A stretch of 64,000 nt of DNA from Alicyclobacillus tolerans (GCF_001447355.1 NZ_JXBW01000005.1:48077-112076), one strand, 5' to 3'. Positions 42,477 through 54,912 are shown, counted from the stretch's first letter. The notes: generated by a model from the letters alone, not told the origin. Numbers and translations are program-made.

Positions 42477-44597
42477 TTACTTGGCCGAAAGGTACTGCAT
42501 TTGATAAAAGCCACCCCAGGACCAAGGATTGGGCTGTGCCCCGGTGACACCCGTGCGCTCCAAATAATACGTCTCCCCGTAGAACAGCGGGATCGTATAG
42601 CCTTGTTGAATGAGCTGCGTCATCAATTTGGCCGCTGTGGAAGCGGAGGCAAACATGCTCGGACTGTTTTGGTACTCTGCTTGCCACATGCGCCAGTTCT
42701 TCACATCAGCAGACTCGTGTTGATCCCAGTACACTTGCACGTCGAGGCTGGATGTATTGATGCCACCACCACCAGATCCTTCGGTGTAAGGTGCGACGAA
42801 CTTCCACGCTTGGACGTACGCCGCGTGCTTTGCCGTGGCAGATTTCGCCTGGTTCCAACTATTCACAATTTGATTCCACTGTTGCGTCAAGCTTAACGAT
42901 CCCGGTGGATCCATGATGGCGCGCCACTGTGCCGGCTGTTGCGACGTCCACTTGTTAAGGTACGCAATATCTGCCTTCGCGGCTTTCACCAGCGCCGACC
43001 ACTGGCTCCACTTCACACCCTCATTCGGGTTATTGGGATCGCCGTACTTTTTAATCGAAGCTGGATCATACGGCGTGTTGTACCACGGCAGGACGTGCTG
43101 TACAAATTGATTCGAGTAGCCGTAAGTACCTGGCCAGTAGACCCCTTGATCGCCGCCAAGGTTGAGAGACGCCGGATCGAGATCGTTTGTGCCACCAACG
43201 GCCACGTTGTAACCGGGCTGAATATTCTGCTGTGGACCGCCGTATGTCAAATTGCCCCAATCGGTTGCATTCAGTTGCACAATCTTTGTCTGAATCCCGA
43301 GGTTTTGCTGTAACTCTTCCTGCACCGCTTCGGCAACAGGCACAGACTGCGGGCTCGAGCTTGGTACCTCGGCGTACAGATAAATGGTGGGCAGGCCTTT
43401 GCCATTTGGGTATCCTGCTTTTGCTAGCAACTGCTTCGCTTCCGCAATATTTGTCGCTATACCCTTCTCATATTTCGCCGTTGGCCATCCAGGTACCGAG
43501 AACGTATTCGTAATGCCACCCATGCCGCCGAGCACGTCGTTCACGATTGGCTGACGATCAATGGCCATCGCAATCGCCTGGCGCACGGCCGGCTTATCCA
43601 ATGGCGACGGCACAGCTGAGTTGTCGTATTGCAAGTAGGTAACACCGTAATCAGGTGCCTTGTGCATCTCCGACTGCAACTGACCATGGTTCTTGACATA
43701 TTGCAGATCCGAGGTCGAACCAATAGTCGTGACATCGATTTTGTTCGCCATAAAATCCTCGACCGAAACGCTTGTCCCCGGCAGGACGTCGATCTCTTTG
43801 GCGCTACCGAAGTTCACCTCACCCGGATGGCCCACATACTTCGGATTGCGCACGAGGATGAGCGGACCGTTTGCTTGGAACGACTTCACCGTGTACGGAG
43901 CATCGCTGACAAAGTACTGTGGCAAAAACCAGTTGGTTGGATGCGCCTTGGCCACCTGCTCATTGATCGGCATCGATCCCGCTTCAGCGAGATCGCCCAA
44001 GATATAGTGCGGTGCGGAAGTGGTGATTTGCAGCGTATAGTTGTTGATCACCTTGAGTCCGACGGCGCTTGCCGGAACGGTCCCGGCGTGATAGGCGTAT
44101 GAATTTTTCACGACGTTAAGCACGCTGAGCCATAACTGGCCGTTCGGATTAGACGGGGACATCTGGCGCATATACGCGTAATAGAAGTCCTGCGCCGTCA
44201 CCGGCTGACCATTAGACCAGCGCGCGTCTTTTCGCAATGTAAAGGTCCATGTTAAGCCGTTGTTCGACAACTTGTAACCAGCAGCGATTTTGGGCACGAT
44301 TTCATTTTTTTGTTTGTAGCCATAGAGTCCTTCCATGATGGTGCCCTGATCGACGAGAATCTGTGCACCCCATTGGGACGGATCGAGCGATGTGAGCGAT
44401 GTCCCCGTTGGTGCTGAAATGCGGACGACACCGTTGTTTACGCTCGGGCCAGCAGATACACTCGCCGCAGGCACTGCTTGCGCTGTCATCGGAACGCCGC
44501 CATCGCCGTCCCCCCTCGTCACCAAGATGACCACCCCGGCAGCAATGACGCCTGCCGATACCAACAATCCTGCCGCTTTCTTGCGCGATCTCGGCAC
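42477..44597 (-). CDS. Oligopeptide ABC transporter substrate-binding protein (SBP_bac_5), orphan
   Basis: 706 aa from GTG 44597, chosen because AAAGGGTGG lies five bases upstream; the frame continues to 44768 without a start signal. N-terminus VPRSRKKAAGLLVSAGVIAAGVVILV is a signal/anchor helix without a lipobox Cys, so the protein is probably tethered by an uncleaved helix or released by signal peptidase I. SBP_bac_5 features: SLDPSQWGAQILVDQGTIMEGLYGY, LTWTFTLRKDARWSNGQPVTAQDF and AVRQAIAMAIDRQPI. At 706 aa it is longer than most relatives (about 550). No permease or ATPase genes accompany it, so it must partner with a system encoded elsewhere. Confidence 0.87.
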   Translation of the reverse strand: MPRSRKKAAGLLVSAGVIAAGVVILVTRGDGDGGVPMTAQAVPAASVSAGPSVNNGVVRISAPTGTSLTSLDPSQWGAQILVDQGTIMEGLYGYKQKNEIVPKIAAGYKLSNNGLTWTFTLRKDARWSNGQPVTAQDFYYAYMRQMSPSNPNGQLWLSVLNVVKNSYAYHAGTVPASAVGLKVINNYTLQITTSAPHYILGDLAEAGSMPINEQVAKAHPTNWFLPQYFVSDAPYTVKSFQANGPLILVRNPKYVGHPGEVNFGSAKEIDVLPGTSVSVEDFMANKIDVTTIGSTSDLQYVKNHGQLQSEMHKAPDYGVTYLQYDNSAVPSPLDKPAVRQAIAMAIDRQPIVNDVLGGMGGITNTFSVPGWPTAKYEKGIATNIAEAKQLLAKAGYPNGKGLPTIYLYAEVPSSSPQSVPVAEAVQEELQQNLGIQTKIVQLNATDWGNLTYGGPQQNIQPGYNVAVGGTNDLDPASLNLGGDQGVYWPGTYGYSNQFVQHVLPWYNTPYDPASIKKYGDPNNPNEGVKWSQWSALVKAAKADIAYLNKWTSQQPAQWRAIMDPPGSLSLTQQWNQIVNSWNQAKSATAKHAAYVQAWKFVAPYTEGSGGGGINTSSLDVQVYWDQHESADVKNWRMWQAEYQNSPSMFASASTAAKLMTQLIQQGYTIPLFYGETYYLERTGVTGAQPNPWSWGGFYQMQYLSAK

Positions 44598-44946
44598 AAA
44601 GACCACCCTTTCTTCTGCGATTCGCTGCGTATGCAACACCGCCCAACCCGATAGCGCTTTCACCCAAGAGCAATTCTTTACGAAAACCAAATTCGCCTGG
44701 CGCTCTCCAGATGCACAGTTCAGGTGGGACGCGGGCTGTTGAATGGAATTATAATCACGTCTTTGCAACCTACACCTAACGATTCTGATGCAAAGTGGTA
44801 TCTTTTTGACATTTTCGCTCTCTTTTCCGATACGTCTATCTACTTGACAGAGAAGGTCTTCTCGACCATCCTGAAGAACGGATACGTTGAAATTTTCTGG
44901 TCAATGACTCATATCCTGAAAGCGCTTGCGAATGGGGTGATGCGCC
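44598..44946. other. Divergent intergenic region between the peptide-binding protein and the AraC regulator
   Basis: 349 bases. Contents seen: an open minus-strand extension of the binding-protein frame without start signals (to 44768); two TTGACA boxes on the plus strand (44806-44811 and 44844-44849) without a good -10 at proper spacing; and TGAAAGCGCTTGCG at 44917-44930, a weak cre-like dyad close to the AraC start. No small gene with a ribosome binding site. Confidence 0.5.
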
Positions 44947-45855
44947 TTGGATGTTCGCGATCTGCTTGAAACGCGCACACACGGGGATACGATGTTCCAC
45001 CTGCAGGTATATGAAGTCGTTCTCACGCGAGGCCCTTATCAGCAGACCGTCAACTTACATTGGCATGCGGAAACTGAATTTGTGTTGGTCACCGAAGGTA
45101 CCGTGCACTTTCGCGTCGGCCACCAGACGTTTGACGTCCCGGCAGGCCAGGCGGTGCTCGTCAACAGCGAAGAACTGCACAGCATGATTGCACCAAACGA
45201 TGCCCCTAGCGTGTGCCAAGCTATTGTCTTTGACCTGGAGCTCCTCTGTAGTAGCGGATACGACCGCATCCAGCATCAGTTCATACAACCGCTGATCGAC
45301 AAACGGCGTCGTTTCCCTGCCCGAATGAAAGTGAAATGGCCTTTCGAACAACGGATTGTCGAACAACTGTATGAAATCGTTCGGTTGTATGGCACAAAGG
45401 TTACCGGCTATGAACTTTTCATAAAGGCGTGTCTTTATCAAGTCATCGCCGAACTTGTCACGCATGACATGCTCTTGGGGGATTGTAGCAGCCAACACCT
45501 CGACGATGAGCGTTCCGCCCGGCTCAAGAGGGTGCTCACCTATATCGAGGACCATCTTGGTGAGCGCCTGCGGCTCGAAGACTTGGCCGCGCAGGCTCAC
45601 ATGAGCGAAGGACACTTCTGCCGCTTTTTTAAAGAGATGACGCAGCAAAAGCCTATGCAGTATATCAATGAACGCCGAGTCAATCTGGCCGCAAGACTCT
45701 TACAAGATCCCCACCGCAGCATCACATCTGTTGCCTTGGAACTCGGATTTCATGACGTCAGCTACTTTATCAAGGTGTTCCGGGCACACAAACACTGTAC
45801 ACCGCTGGCCTACCGAAAACGGCTGCCCCAACACCTGAGCAAAGACAGCACATAA
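44947..45855 (+). CDS. AraC-family regulator with cupin sensor
   Basis: 302 aa if begun at TTG 44947; ATG 44992 with GGGGA upstream is a serious alternative giving 287 aa. The N-terminal half is a cupin (NLHWHAETEFVLVTEGTVHFRVGHQTFDVPAGQAVLVNSEELHSM), typical of sugar-sensing AraC proteins. The C-terminal pair of HTH motifs is clear: LRLEDLAAQAHMSEGHFCRFFKEMT and ITSVALELGFHDVSYFIKVFR. It stands 59 bases upstream of a GH42 beta-galactosidase on the same strand and presumably activates it in response to a galactoside. Confidence 0.87.
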   Translation: MDVRDLLETRTHGDTMFHLQVYEVVLTRGPYQQTVNLHWHAETEFVLVTEGTVHFRVGHQTFDVPAGQAVLVNSEELHSMIAPNDAPSVCQAIVFDLELLCSSGYDRIQHQFIQPLIDKRRRFPARMKVKWPFEQRIVEQLYEIVRLYGTKVTGYELFIKACLYQVIAELVTHDMLLGDCSSQHLDDERSARLKRVLTYIEDHLGERLRLEDLAAQAHMSEGHFCRFFKEMTQQKPMQYINERRVNLAARLLQDPHRSITSVALELGFHDVSYFIKVFRAHKHCTPLAYRKRLPQHLSKDST

Positions 45856-45914
45856 GTAAAGAAATCTGACATACCTATTCTATCAGTTGATATTTCACAC
45901 AGGGAGTGAAAGCA

Positions 45915-47999
45915 ATGGCTCGCTATCCACTGATTCATCCTAAAGTAAAGGGCTTCTTACACGGAGGTGACTACAATCCAGAGCAATGGCTGGATCGCCC
46001 AGATATTCTCGAGGAAGACATTCGGTTGATGAAGCAAGCGCAGTGTAACGTGGTCTCGATTGGCATTTTTGCATGGGCTGCCTTAGAACCTGAAGAGGGC
46101 GTCTATCGGTTCGAATGGTTGGATGATGTACTGAATCGCCTTGCCGCGAACGGTATTTTCGCACTCTTGGCTACCCCCAGCGGTGCACGTCCTGCTTGGA
46201 TGTCGGCAAAATATCCAGAAGTGCTGCGCGTCGAAGCAAATCGTCAGCGCAACTTGCATGGTCAGCGCCACAACCACTGTCCAACGTCGCCCATCTGCCG
46301 TAACAAGGTGCGCGAGATGAACCACCGCTTGGCCGAGCGCTATGCTCACCATCCGGCGGTCATTGGCTGGCATGTGTCCAACGAGTACGGCGGTGAATGT
46401 CATTGCCCACTTTGTCAAAACGCGTTTCGGGCGTGGCTGAAACAGCGCTATGGATCCCTCGAACGGCTGAACCAGGCTTGGTGGACCGCGTTTTGGAGCC
46501 ATACCTACACCGATTGGTCACAAATTGAGTCACCTGCACCTCATGGAGAGAACCAAATTCACGCGATGAACCTGGACTGGAAGCGGTTTGTTACGGCCCA
46601 GACAGTCAATTTTTGCCGCAACGAGATCGAACCACTTAAACAAATCAATCCCAACTTACCGGTGACGACGAATTTCATGGGCACCTACCCAGGTCTTGAT
46701 TATTGGCAGTTTCGCGACGTGCTCGATGTCATTTCGTGGGATAGTTACCCCCTTTGGCATCGCGAATCGACGCTCATCGGCGAAGCGGTACGCACGGCGA
46801 TGATTCACGATCTCAATCGATCTCTCGGCGGCGGGCAGCCCTTCCTGCTGATGGAGAGTACACCGAGCGTCACCAATTGGCAGCCCATCAGCAAGTTGAA
46901 ACGTCCAGGCGTTCACTTGCTAACATCCCTTCAAGCCATCGCCCACGGCGCCGACTCGGTTCAGTACTTTCAGTGGCGCAAAAGTCGCGGATCCTGCGAG
47001 AAGCTGCATGGTGCCGTGGTCGATCACGCAGGTCATGCCAACACCCGCACGTTCCGCGAAGTATCAGAGGTAGGCGACATGCTGCAAAAGATCAGCGAGA
47101 TCGCAGGCACGAGTCCAGAGGTACAGGCGGCCGTGATTCTCGATTGGGAGAACCGATGGGCCATCGAAGATGCAAAAGGTCCACGAAACGCGGGAATGCA
47201 TTACGAGCGCACGGTCATCTCTCACTATCAAGCATTGTGGGAACTTGGCATTCCGACCGATGTCATCAACATGGACTGCGACTTTTCTCGCTATAAGCTG
47301 GTGATCGCACCCATGCTGTACATGGTACGCCCAGGCGTGGCGGATCGGCTGCGCGCGTTTGTGCATAGCGGTGGTACCCTCGTTGCAACCTATTGGTCAG
47401 GTGTTGCCGATGAGAACGACTTGTGCTTTCTGGGCGGGTTTCCCGGGCCACTACGAGACATCCTGGGCATCTGGTCAGAAGAAATCGATGCTCTATACGA
47501 CGGAGAATCGAATCGAGTCGAATGTTGCCCGGGCAATATCCTAGATCTCTCTGGCTCGTACAAGGCGTTTGAGCTGTGTGAATTGATACACGCGGAGACA
47601 GCAGACGTCTTGGCCACCTATCAAGAGGATTTTTATACGGGCCGCCCGGCTGTGACGGTGAACCATTACGGCGAGGGCGTAGCCTATTACGTGGCGGCGC
47701 GATTGGAAGATGCATTTCAGCATGACTTCTTCCAAGCGGTCGTGCAGGCCAGTGGGCTCGAGCCTGTCGTTCGCTCGCCACTGCCCGCTGGCGTTAGCGC
47801 ACAGGTGCGAACGGACGGGGCCCTAGATTACGTATTCCTGATGAATTTTACGCCCGTCGAAGCGAGCGTGCTGTTGGATAACAGAGCGTACGAACCGCTG
47901 TTTGGGACGGCACCCGAGAACGGCCATGTGGTTTTGCCCGGGTATGGCGTCTCCGTGCTCAAGCGGGCACACATAGCGAGTGCATCGTATTCCTCTTGA
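45915..47999 (+). CDS. Beta-galactosidase (GH42)
   Basis: 694 aa from ATG 45915 (AGGGAGTG six bases upstream). GH42 A-domain features: GGDYNPEQW near the start, acid/base Glu157 in HVSNEYGGECHC and nucleophile Glu314 in LLMESTPSVTNW. The Cys residues in ECHCPLC together with the CPTSPIC segment probably form the family's structural zinc site. A trimerisation domain and a small beta C-domain follow. No signal peptide; cytoplasmic hydrolysis of beta-galactosides, possibly plant galactan or arabinogalactan fragments given the arabinose genes nearby. Adjacent AraC regulator likely controls it; no own transporter is next to it. Confidence 0.93.
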   Translation: MARYPLIHPKVKGFLHGGDYNPEQWLDRPDILEEDIRLMKQAQCNVVSIGIFAWAALEPEEGVYRFEWLDDVLNRLAANGIFALLATPSGARPAWMSAKYPEVLRVEANRQRNLHGQRHNHCPTSPICRNKVREMNHRLAERYAHHPAVIGWHVSNEYGGECHCPLCQNAFRAWLKQRYGSLERLNQAWWTAFWSHTYTDWSQIESPAPHGENQIHAMNLDWKRFVTAQTVNFCRNEIEPLKQINPNLPVTTNFMGTYPGLDYWQFRDVLDVISWDSYPLWHRESTLIGEAVRTAMIHDLNRSLGGGQPFLLMESTPSVTNWQPISKLKRPGVHLLTSLQAIAHGADSVQYFQWRKSRGSCEKLHGAVVDHAGHANTRTFREVSEVGDMLQKISEIAGTSPEVQAAVILDWENRWAIEDAKGPRNAGMHYERTVISHYQALWELGIPTDVINMDCDFSRYKLVIAPMLYMVRPGVADRLRAFVHSGGTLVATYWSGVADENDLCFLGGFPGPLRDILGIWSEEIDALYDGESNRVECCPGNILDLSGSYKAFELCELIHAETADVLATYQEDFYTGRPAVTVNHYGEGVAYYVAARLEDAFQHDFFQAVVQASGLEPVVRSPLPAGVSAQVRTDGALDYVFLMNFTPVEASVLLDNRAYEPLFGTAPENGHVVLPGYGVSVLKRAHIASASYSS

Positions 48000-48007
48000 C
48001 GTAACAC

Positions 48008-49225
48008 TCAGATGTCTGTGAACCGTTCCAACTCGTTGTACGCCGGAATGCCGTGCGCGACAATGTCCAGGCCTTCTTCCTCTGTGTCGATCGCGACACG
48101 CAGGCCGATGGTGCGCTTCAGTGCGAGGCCAATGGCGAGCGACGTCAACAGCCCCCAACCGGCGTACACGAGACAACCGAGCAACTGTACCAACAGCAAA
48201 TGAACCGATCCTGTCGTGAAGAGACCATGCCCCGTGTCAAACAGGCCAACGCAAAACGTCCCCAACACGCCGCCGGCACCATGGACTGCGAAGGCACCAA
48301 CGGGATCGTCCACCTTCCACGTGTCCAGCCAGCCCGTTGCAAACACGACTAGCACGCCGGCGGCCAAGCCAATCACAATGGCCGCCCAATGGCCGACGTA
48401 CGCACAACCCGCTGTAATCGCGACCAATCCGGCCAAAACACCGTTGATGGTCATACTCGGATCCGCGACCTTGAACTTTGTCATCGTCAGCAGGACGGCA
48501 GAGACGCCACCCGCGGCCGCGGCCAAAACGGTGTTTAATGCAATGCTCGGAAGGAGTACATTGAACGCACTAAGCGTACTTCCTGCATTGAAGCCAATCC
48601 AGCCAAAGCAGAGAATAAAGGCTCCGGCAGAGGCAAGCGGAATATTGCTTGGCGCAAACACGTTGACGCTACCATCGGCGTTGAATCGCTGACTGCGTGG
48701 CCCGACCGTGTAGGCGAATCCCAGGGCCATAAAGCCACCCATAGCATGAATGGCTGCCGAACCTGCGAAATCCTCCATGCCCAGATTGGCCAGCCAGCCA
48801 TTCTGCCCCCACACCCAGTGCGCCGAGATGGGATAGATGAGTGCACAGACCAGTACGACGATCACGACATATGCCGAAAATTTCATTCGCTCCGCAACTG
48901 CCCCGGAAATGATGGACGCAGTGGCGATGGCAAAGCCTATTTCAAACAGAACGAACGCCGCCTGTGGCAGGTGAGCCGGCGCAATAAGGCTGCCCAAGCC
49001 AATGAGATGAGCGTGATCGCGCCCGAACAGGAAATGGACGCCCACTACATAAAACGCAAGAACTCCGAATGTAAGGTCGACAAACACTTTCATCGTGACG
49101 TTGACCGCATTCTTGGTGCGTACGAAACCCGCCTCGAGCAGGCTGAAGCCGCCCTCCATGAAGAGGACCAGGCCGGCGGCCAGCACGACCCAGATAGCGT
49201 TGAGCGCGGTTTGTACAGACAACAA
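48008..49225 (-). CDS. amt: Ammonium transporter
   Basis: 405 aa beginning at TTG 49225, directly after the TAG of glnK, with GGGAGGAC upstream. Eleven membrane helices; Amt signatures GGFSLLEAGFVRTKNAVN, SAHWVWGQNGWLANLGMEDFAGSAAIHAMGG (with the channel His) and VDDPVGAFAVHGAGGVLGT (second channel His). Imports ammonium at low nitrogen and is gated by the PII protein encoded just upstream. The pair corresponds to Bacillus nrgAB, here in reversed gene order, and follows a GlnR/TnrA site. Confidence 0.96.
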   Translation of the reverse strand: MLSVQTALNAIWVVLAAGLVLFMEGGFSLLEAGFVRTKNAVNVTMKVFVDLTFGVLAFYVVGVHFLFGRDHAHLIGLGSLIAPAHLPQAAFVLFEIGFAIATASIISGAVAERMKFSAYVVIVVLVCALIYPISAHWVWGQNGWLANLGMEDFAGSAAIHAMGGFMALGFAYTVGPRSQRFNADGSVNVFAPSNIPLASAGAFILCFGWIGFNAGSTLSAFNVLLPSIALNTVLAAAAGGVSAVLLTMTKFKVADPSMTINGVLAGLVAITAGCAYVGHWAAIVIGLAAGVLVVFATGWLDTWKVDDPVGAFAVHGAGGVLGTFCVGLFDTGHGLFTTGSVHLLLVQLLGCLVYAGWGLLTSLAIGLALKRTIGLRVAIDTEEEGLDIVAHGIPAYNELERFTDI

Positions 49226-49591
49226 CTATTTGTCCTCCCTCTTCTGGTTCAACTCGTCGATGGTCTCGTCCACGTCCCCCGTGCGAATGTTATATGCTTC
49301 GAGGATGTCATAGACAAAAATCTTCCCATCGCCTGTTTTGCCCGTTTGTGCCGCATTGATAATGGCGCGGATGGTTGGCTGAATATAGTTGTCTGACACC
49401 ACGATCTCCAGCTTGATCTTCGGGTGCAGATTGATGTCGTACACGTGGCCGCGGTAGACACCGACGGCATCCTTTTGTTGGCCGCGTCCCTGCACCGGAA
49501 TCACCGTGAATCCAGACACGCCAACCTGACGCAGCGCCTTGATGGTGGGCTGCAACTTTTCCGGGCGAATAATGGCGTCAATGCGTTTCAA
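49226..49591 (-). CDS. glnK: PII nitrogen regulatory protein (GlnK)
   Basis: 121 aa from ATG 49591. PII signatures: MKRIDAIIRPEKLQPTIKAL, T-loop with GVYRGHVYD, and the second block KTGDGKIFVYDILEAYNIRTG. The T-loop retains the Tyr that is adenylylated or uridylylated in other groups. It binds ATP/ADP and 2-oxoglutarate and would block the Amt channel encoded immediately downstream. First gene of the operon, 108 bases from a perfect GlnR/TnrA-type box. Confidence 0.95.
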   Translation of the reverse strand: MKRIDAIIRPEKLQPTIKALRQVGVSGFTVIPVQGRGQQKDAVGVYRGHVYDINLHPKIKLEIVVSDNYIQPTIRAIINAAQTGKTGDGKIFVYDILEAYNIRTGDVDETIDELNQKREDK

Positions 49592-49698
49592 ACAAACTTC
49601 CTCCTCAATCGTACAACCGGCATAAGGACTATCCCATTCCCTGCCCGCTGTAACTGTTTAGCAGTGTACTTGTCTGATTCGGGTTTGTCCATGGCGTA

Positions 49699-49715
49699 TG
49701 TAAGCTTTCCTAACA
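49699..49715 (-). promoter_or_regulatory. GlnR/TnrA box upstream of glnK-amt
   Basis: Minus-strand TGTTAGGAAAGCTTACA matches TGTNA-N7-TNACA exactly. In Bacilli such sites make the ammonium transporter operon respond to nitrogen limitation. Confidence 0.8.
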
Positions 49716-49793
49716 TACCCGCAGCATAAATTGCGAAATCGTCTGAATTGGACTACCCTTGCGCTAGCATATAGCATATTCGCCACACAACAA

Positions 49794-49819
49794 AAGGGCC
49801 CTGGACAGGCAGGGCCCTT
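49794..49819 (-). terminator. Rho-independent terminator of the abfA transcript
   Basis: AAGGGCCCTG (49794-49803) and CAGGGCCCTT (49810-49819), perfect stem with a six-base loop, followed on the minus strand by TT and G. Lies 20 bases beyond the abfA stop. Confidence 0.8.
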
Positions 49820-49838
49820 GCACAAAACCATCTTTCGA

Positions 49839-52546
<2,708 letters not shown>

Positions 52547-52552
52547 ACCCCA

Positions 52553-53443
52553 TCACACCCCCGCCACTAATGCTGTCGCCTGTCGACGTTCAGCCGCTCG
52601 ATTGAACAGCCTGGTAACCATCATGACGACGACGGAAATAGCGATGGTAATAGCACCTAATAAGACAGAGAGTGTGGCCGCATAGGGCAGATTGGTCAAT
52701 GAGAACGCCATGTTATAGATGTCTAGGTTTGGAGCGAACGTTTGGGATACCGGAGTTAAAGCCTCCAGCAAAAAGGGTTCGTTGAACAACTGCATGGAAC
52801 CAATAAAACTTAACACGATTGTCATCACAATTGTTGGTCGCAGTAGTGGGATTTTGATGTACCAAGCGAGTTGCCACTCGTTGCAACCGTCCATTCTAGC
52901 GGCTTCATAAAGTTCATTAGAAACACCGGTTAACGATGCCGCATATAATGTCATGTTATATCCGGCCCATTCCCACGTTGCTATGTTCACGATGCTGTAC
53001 AAAAATGCCCCCGAGGCAAGAGGATCAAAGTGCAACATTTGCAACAGCGGATCTAGCGGTTTGGAATACAGAAACCCCCACATAATGGATGCAAATACGC
53101 CGGGCACCGCGTACGGAAGGAAGTAGACAAGGCGAAAGAAAGCCTTGAACTTCGCATACCTAGTGTCGAGCAGAAGTGCAAGTGCCAGGGATAGAGCCAA
53201 CATGATGACGCCTTGTATTATCGCGTACTTAATAACGTTCAACACCGATCCCCAAAATGCTGTATCTTGAAAAGCATTGGCGTAATTCTGGAAACCCACG
53301 AAATAGGAATTCCCCATGCGATGTATGAACAAACTGGTGTAGAATGCATAGACCATCGGTACAATCAAAAACGCCACGAATAACAGCAAAAATGGTAGCA
53401 TGAATGCCCACGGGGACAGCCTCTTCCCCAATGTTGAGTCCAT
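52553..53443 (-). CDS. Sugar ABC transporter permease (AraP/MalF-type)
   Basis: 296 aa from ATG 53443 (AAGGGAGTGACC upstream). Six helices starting LSPWAFMLPFLLLFVAFLIVP; the loop EAARMDGCNEWQLAWYIKIP is the ATPase-coupling EAA motif. The MalF-type TPVSQTFAPNLDIYNMAF segment follows the Gly-Gly-Pro position in degenerate form. Separated from the binding-protein gene by a hairpin (53477-53499). AT-richer than the neighbouring araA/abfA genes. Confidence 0.9.
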   Translation of the reverse strand: MDSTLGKRLSPWAFMLPFLLLFVAFLIVPMVYAFYTSLFIHRMGNSYFVGFQNYANAFQDTAFWGSVLNVIKYAIIQGVIMLALSLALALLLDTRYAKFKAFFRLVYFLPYAVPGVFASIMWGFLYSKPLDPLLQMLHFDPLASGAFLYSIVNIATWEWAGYNMTLYAASLTGVSNELYEAARMDGCNEWQLAWYIKIPLLRPTIVMTIVLSFIGSMQLFNEPFLLEALTPVSQTFAPNLDIYNMAFSLTNLPYAATLSVLLGAITIAISVVVMMVTRLFNRAAERRQATALVAGV

Positions 53444-53476
53444 TACGCTGGTCACTCCCTTCTGCGGAGCCAATCA

Positions 53477-53499
53477 GGGCGCCCAAAGCCAGAGCGCCC
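53477..53499 (-). promoter_or_regulatory. Intercistronic stem-loop between binding protein and permease
   Basis: GGGCGC (53477-53482) pairs with GCGCCC (53494-53499), 11-base loop. Same location type as three other hairpins in this window. Confidence 0.55.
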
Positions 53500-53508
53500 A
53501 ATTCCATA

Positions 53509-54912
53509 TCAGGTAGACACGTTGTATCCTTGCGAACGGGCGTAATTTACTACTTGCTCTTGTACCTTGGTCAACGCCTGCGCAACCGTTTCTTTTCCGG
53601 CGAATGCATTTCCGATCTCAGTTTGAAGCTCGTTGAAGACATAGCTACTCCATGGGCTCCATTGGAATTTCGGATTCACACGTGATGACTCTTTCTCAAA
53701 AACATCGACATTCGCTGGCTGATTGTCGAGCGCCGGATTCTTCGCCTTAAATTTCGCCAAAGTGAAGCCTGCCGTGGCAGCTGGGAATAGCCCGCCTCCT
53801 CCATCCTTGGGGGGTGCAACATCGTGGGGGAGTTCCGCCGAACTCGCATTCACGAAGGCTGCAAAAATCGCCGCGGCTTCTGGATATTTTGAAGCCTTTG
53901 TAACCGCCTGAACCGACCCTCCCCAGTCACCGTCCATGACGTTACCCGGAGTCCATTGTGGGATAAGTGCCGCGTTCCACTTATGCTGAGCCAGGTTATG
54001 GTCATATGGAACCAGCGCTTCGCTATCAAACCAAGCCGACCCAATCGCGGTCGCGTACATCCCATTATTCAGATTCTTTTCCCAGGCTGGAGTAAAGTCT
54101 GAGATGTTCTGCACAGCGCCGTCTTTGACGAGGTTTTGCCACATAGAAAACACCTTTACAGCTTGCGGCGTGTCGATATCAACCTTCCAGTTGTTCCCCG
54201 AACCCTGGAAGGGAATTACGCCCGCTTGCCAAAGCAAACCAAACATCCACTGTCCATCGGTATCAGAAAAGTACGAAAAATATTGTTTCGGATCTTTTTT
54301 GTGAAACTGCATTGCTTCCTGCTCAAATTGTGACCAAGTAGTCGGCACAGCCAAGTGATACTTTTCGAACACGGACTTTTGGTAGAAGAGACCCATCGGG
54401 CCAGTATCCTCAGGAATACCGTAAACTCCACCACCTGAAGAAACCTGACTCCACGTCCACGGAGAAAATTTGCCCTTCAGATTCCCAACATAACTAGAAA
54501 TATTTTGTAGCGAGCCCGTGGAAATATACTGAGGCATCATATCAAACTCCAACATCACAACATCCGGTATGCCGGAACCCGCTTGAACAACCGTGCTAAA
54601 CTTCTGATACTCAGTCGCCCCAGCACCAGCGTTCACTAGTTTAACCTTAATATTTGGGTAATACTTCTCAAAGATGTTGACTTCCGCCTGCGCATTTGGT
54701 ACCCACGCCCACCAAGTAAGTGTCGCCTTTTGCGTATATTTCGGCAACGACAATCCGGCTACTGAATTTGTTTTCGGAGTTGTAGAACCTTCCATCTGCG
54801 CGGAAGAAGATCCGCTGTTTCCGGTATTGCTCGACGCATCGCCGCACCCCACCAATGTAACGCTTACGGCACCTACGATTGAACTCAGTAAGGCTATCCT
54901 GCGATATTTCAC
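53509..54912 (-). CDS. Sugar ABC transporter substrate-binding lipoprotein, arabinose locus
   Basis: 467 aa from GTG 54912 (GGGGGGATCGGT upstream). Lipobox TLVGC with Cys23 and a Ser/Asn-rich linker. SBP_bac_1 domain: ATLTWWAWVPNAQAEVNIFEKYYPNIKVKLV, SGIPDVVMLEFDMMPQYISTG, and GVYGIPEDTGPMGLFYQKSVFEKY. By position it is the AraN equivalent, delivering arabino-oligosaccharides to the two following permeases. A strong promoter lies at 55107-55135 with a 40-bp dyad just upstream (55141-55180). Confidence 0.9.
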   Translation of the reverse strand: MKYRRIALLSSIVGAVSVTLVGCGDASSNTGNSGSSSAQMEGSTTPKTNSVAGLSLPKYTQKATLTWWAWVPNAQAEVNIFEKYYPNIKVKLVNAGAGATEYQKFSTVVQAGSGIPDVVMLEFDMMPQYISTGSLQNISSYVGNLKGKFSPWTWSQVSSGGGVYGIPEDTGPMGLFYQKSVFEKYHLAVPTTWSQFEQEAMQFHKKDPKQYFSYFSDTDGQWMFGLLWQAGVIPFQGSGNNWKVDIDTPQAVKVFSMWQNLVKDGAVQNISDFTPAWEKNLNNGMYATAIGSAWFDSEALVPYDHNLAQHKWNAALIPQWTPGNVMDGDWGGSVQAVTKASKYPEAAAIFAAFVNASSAELPHDVAPPKDGGGGLFPAATAGFTLAKFKAKNPALDNQPANVDVFEKESSRVNPKFQWSPWSSYVFNELQTEIGNAFAGKETVAQALTKVQEQVVNYARSQGYNVST

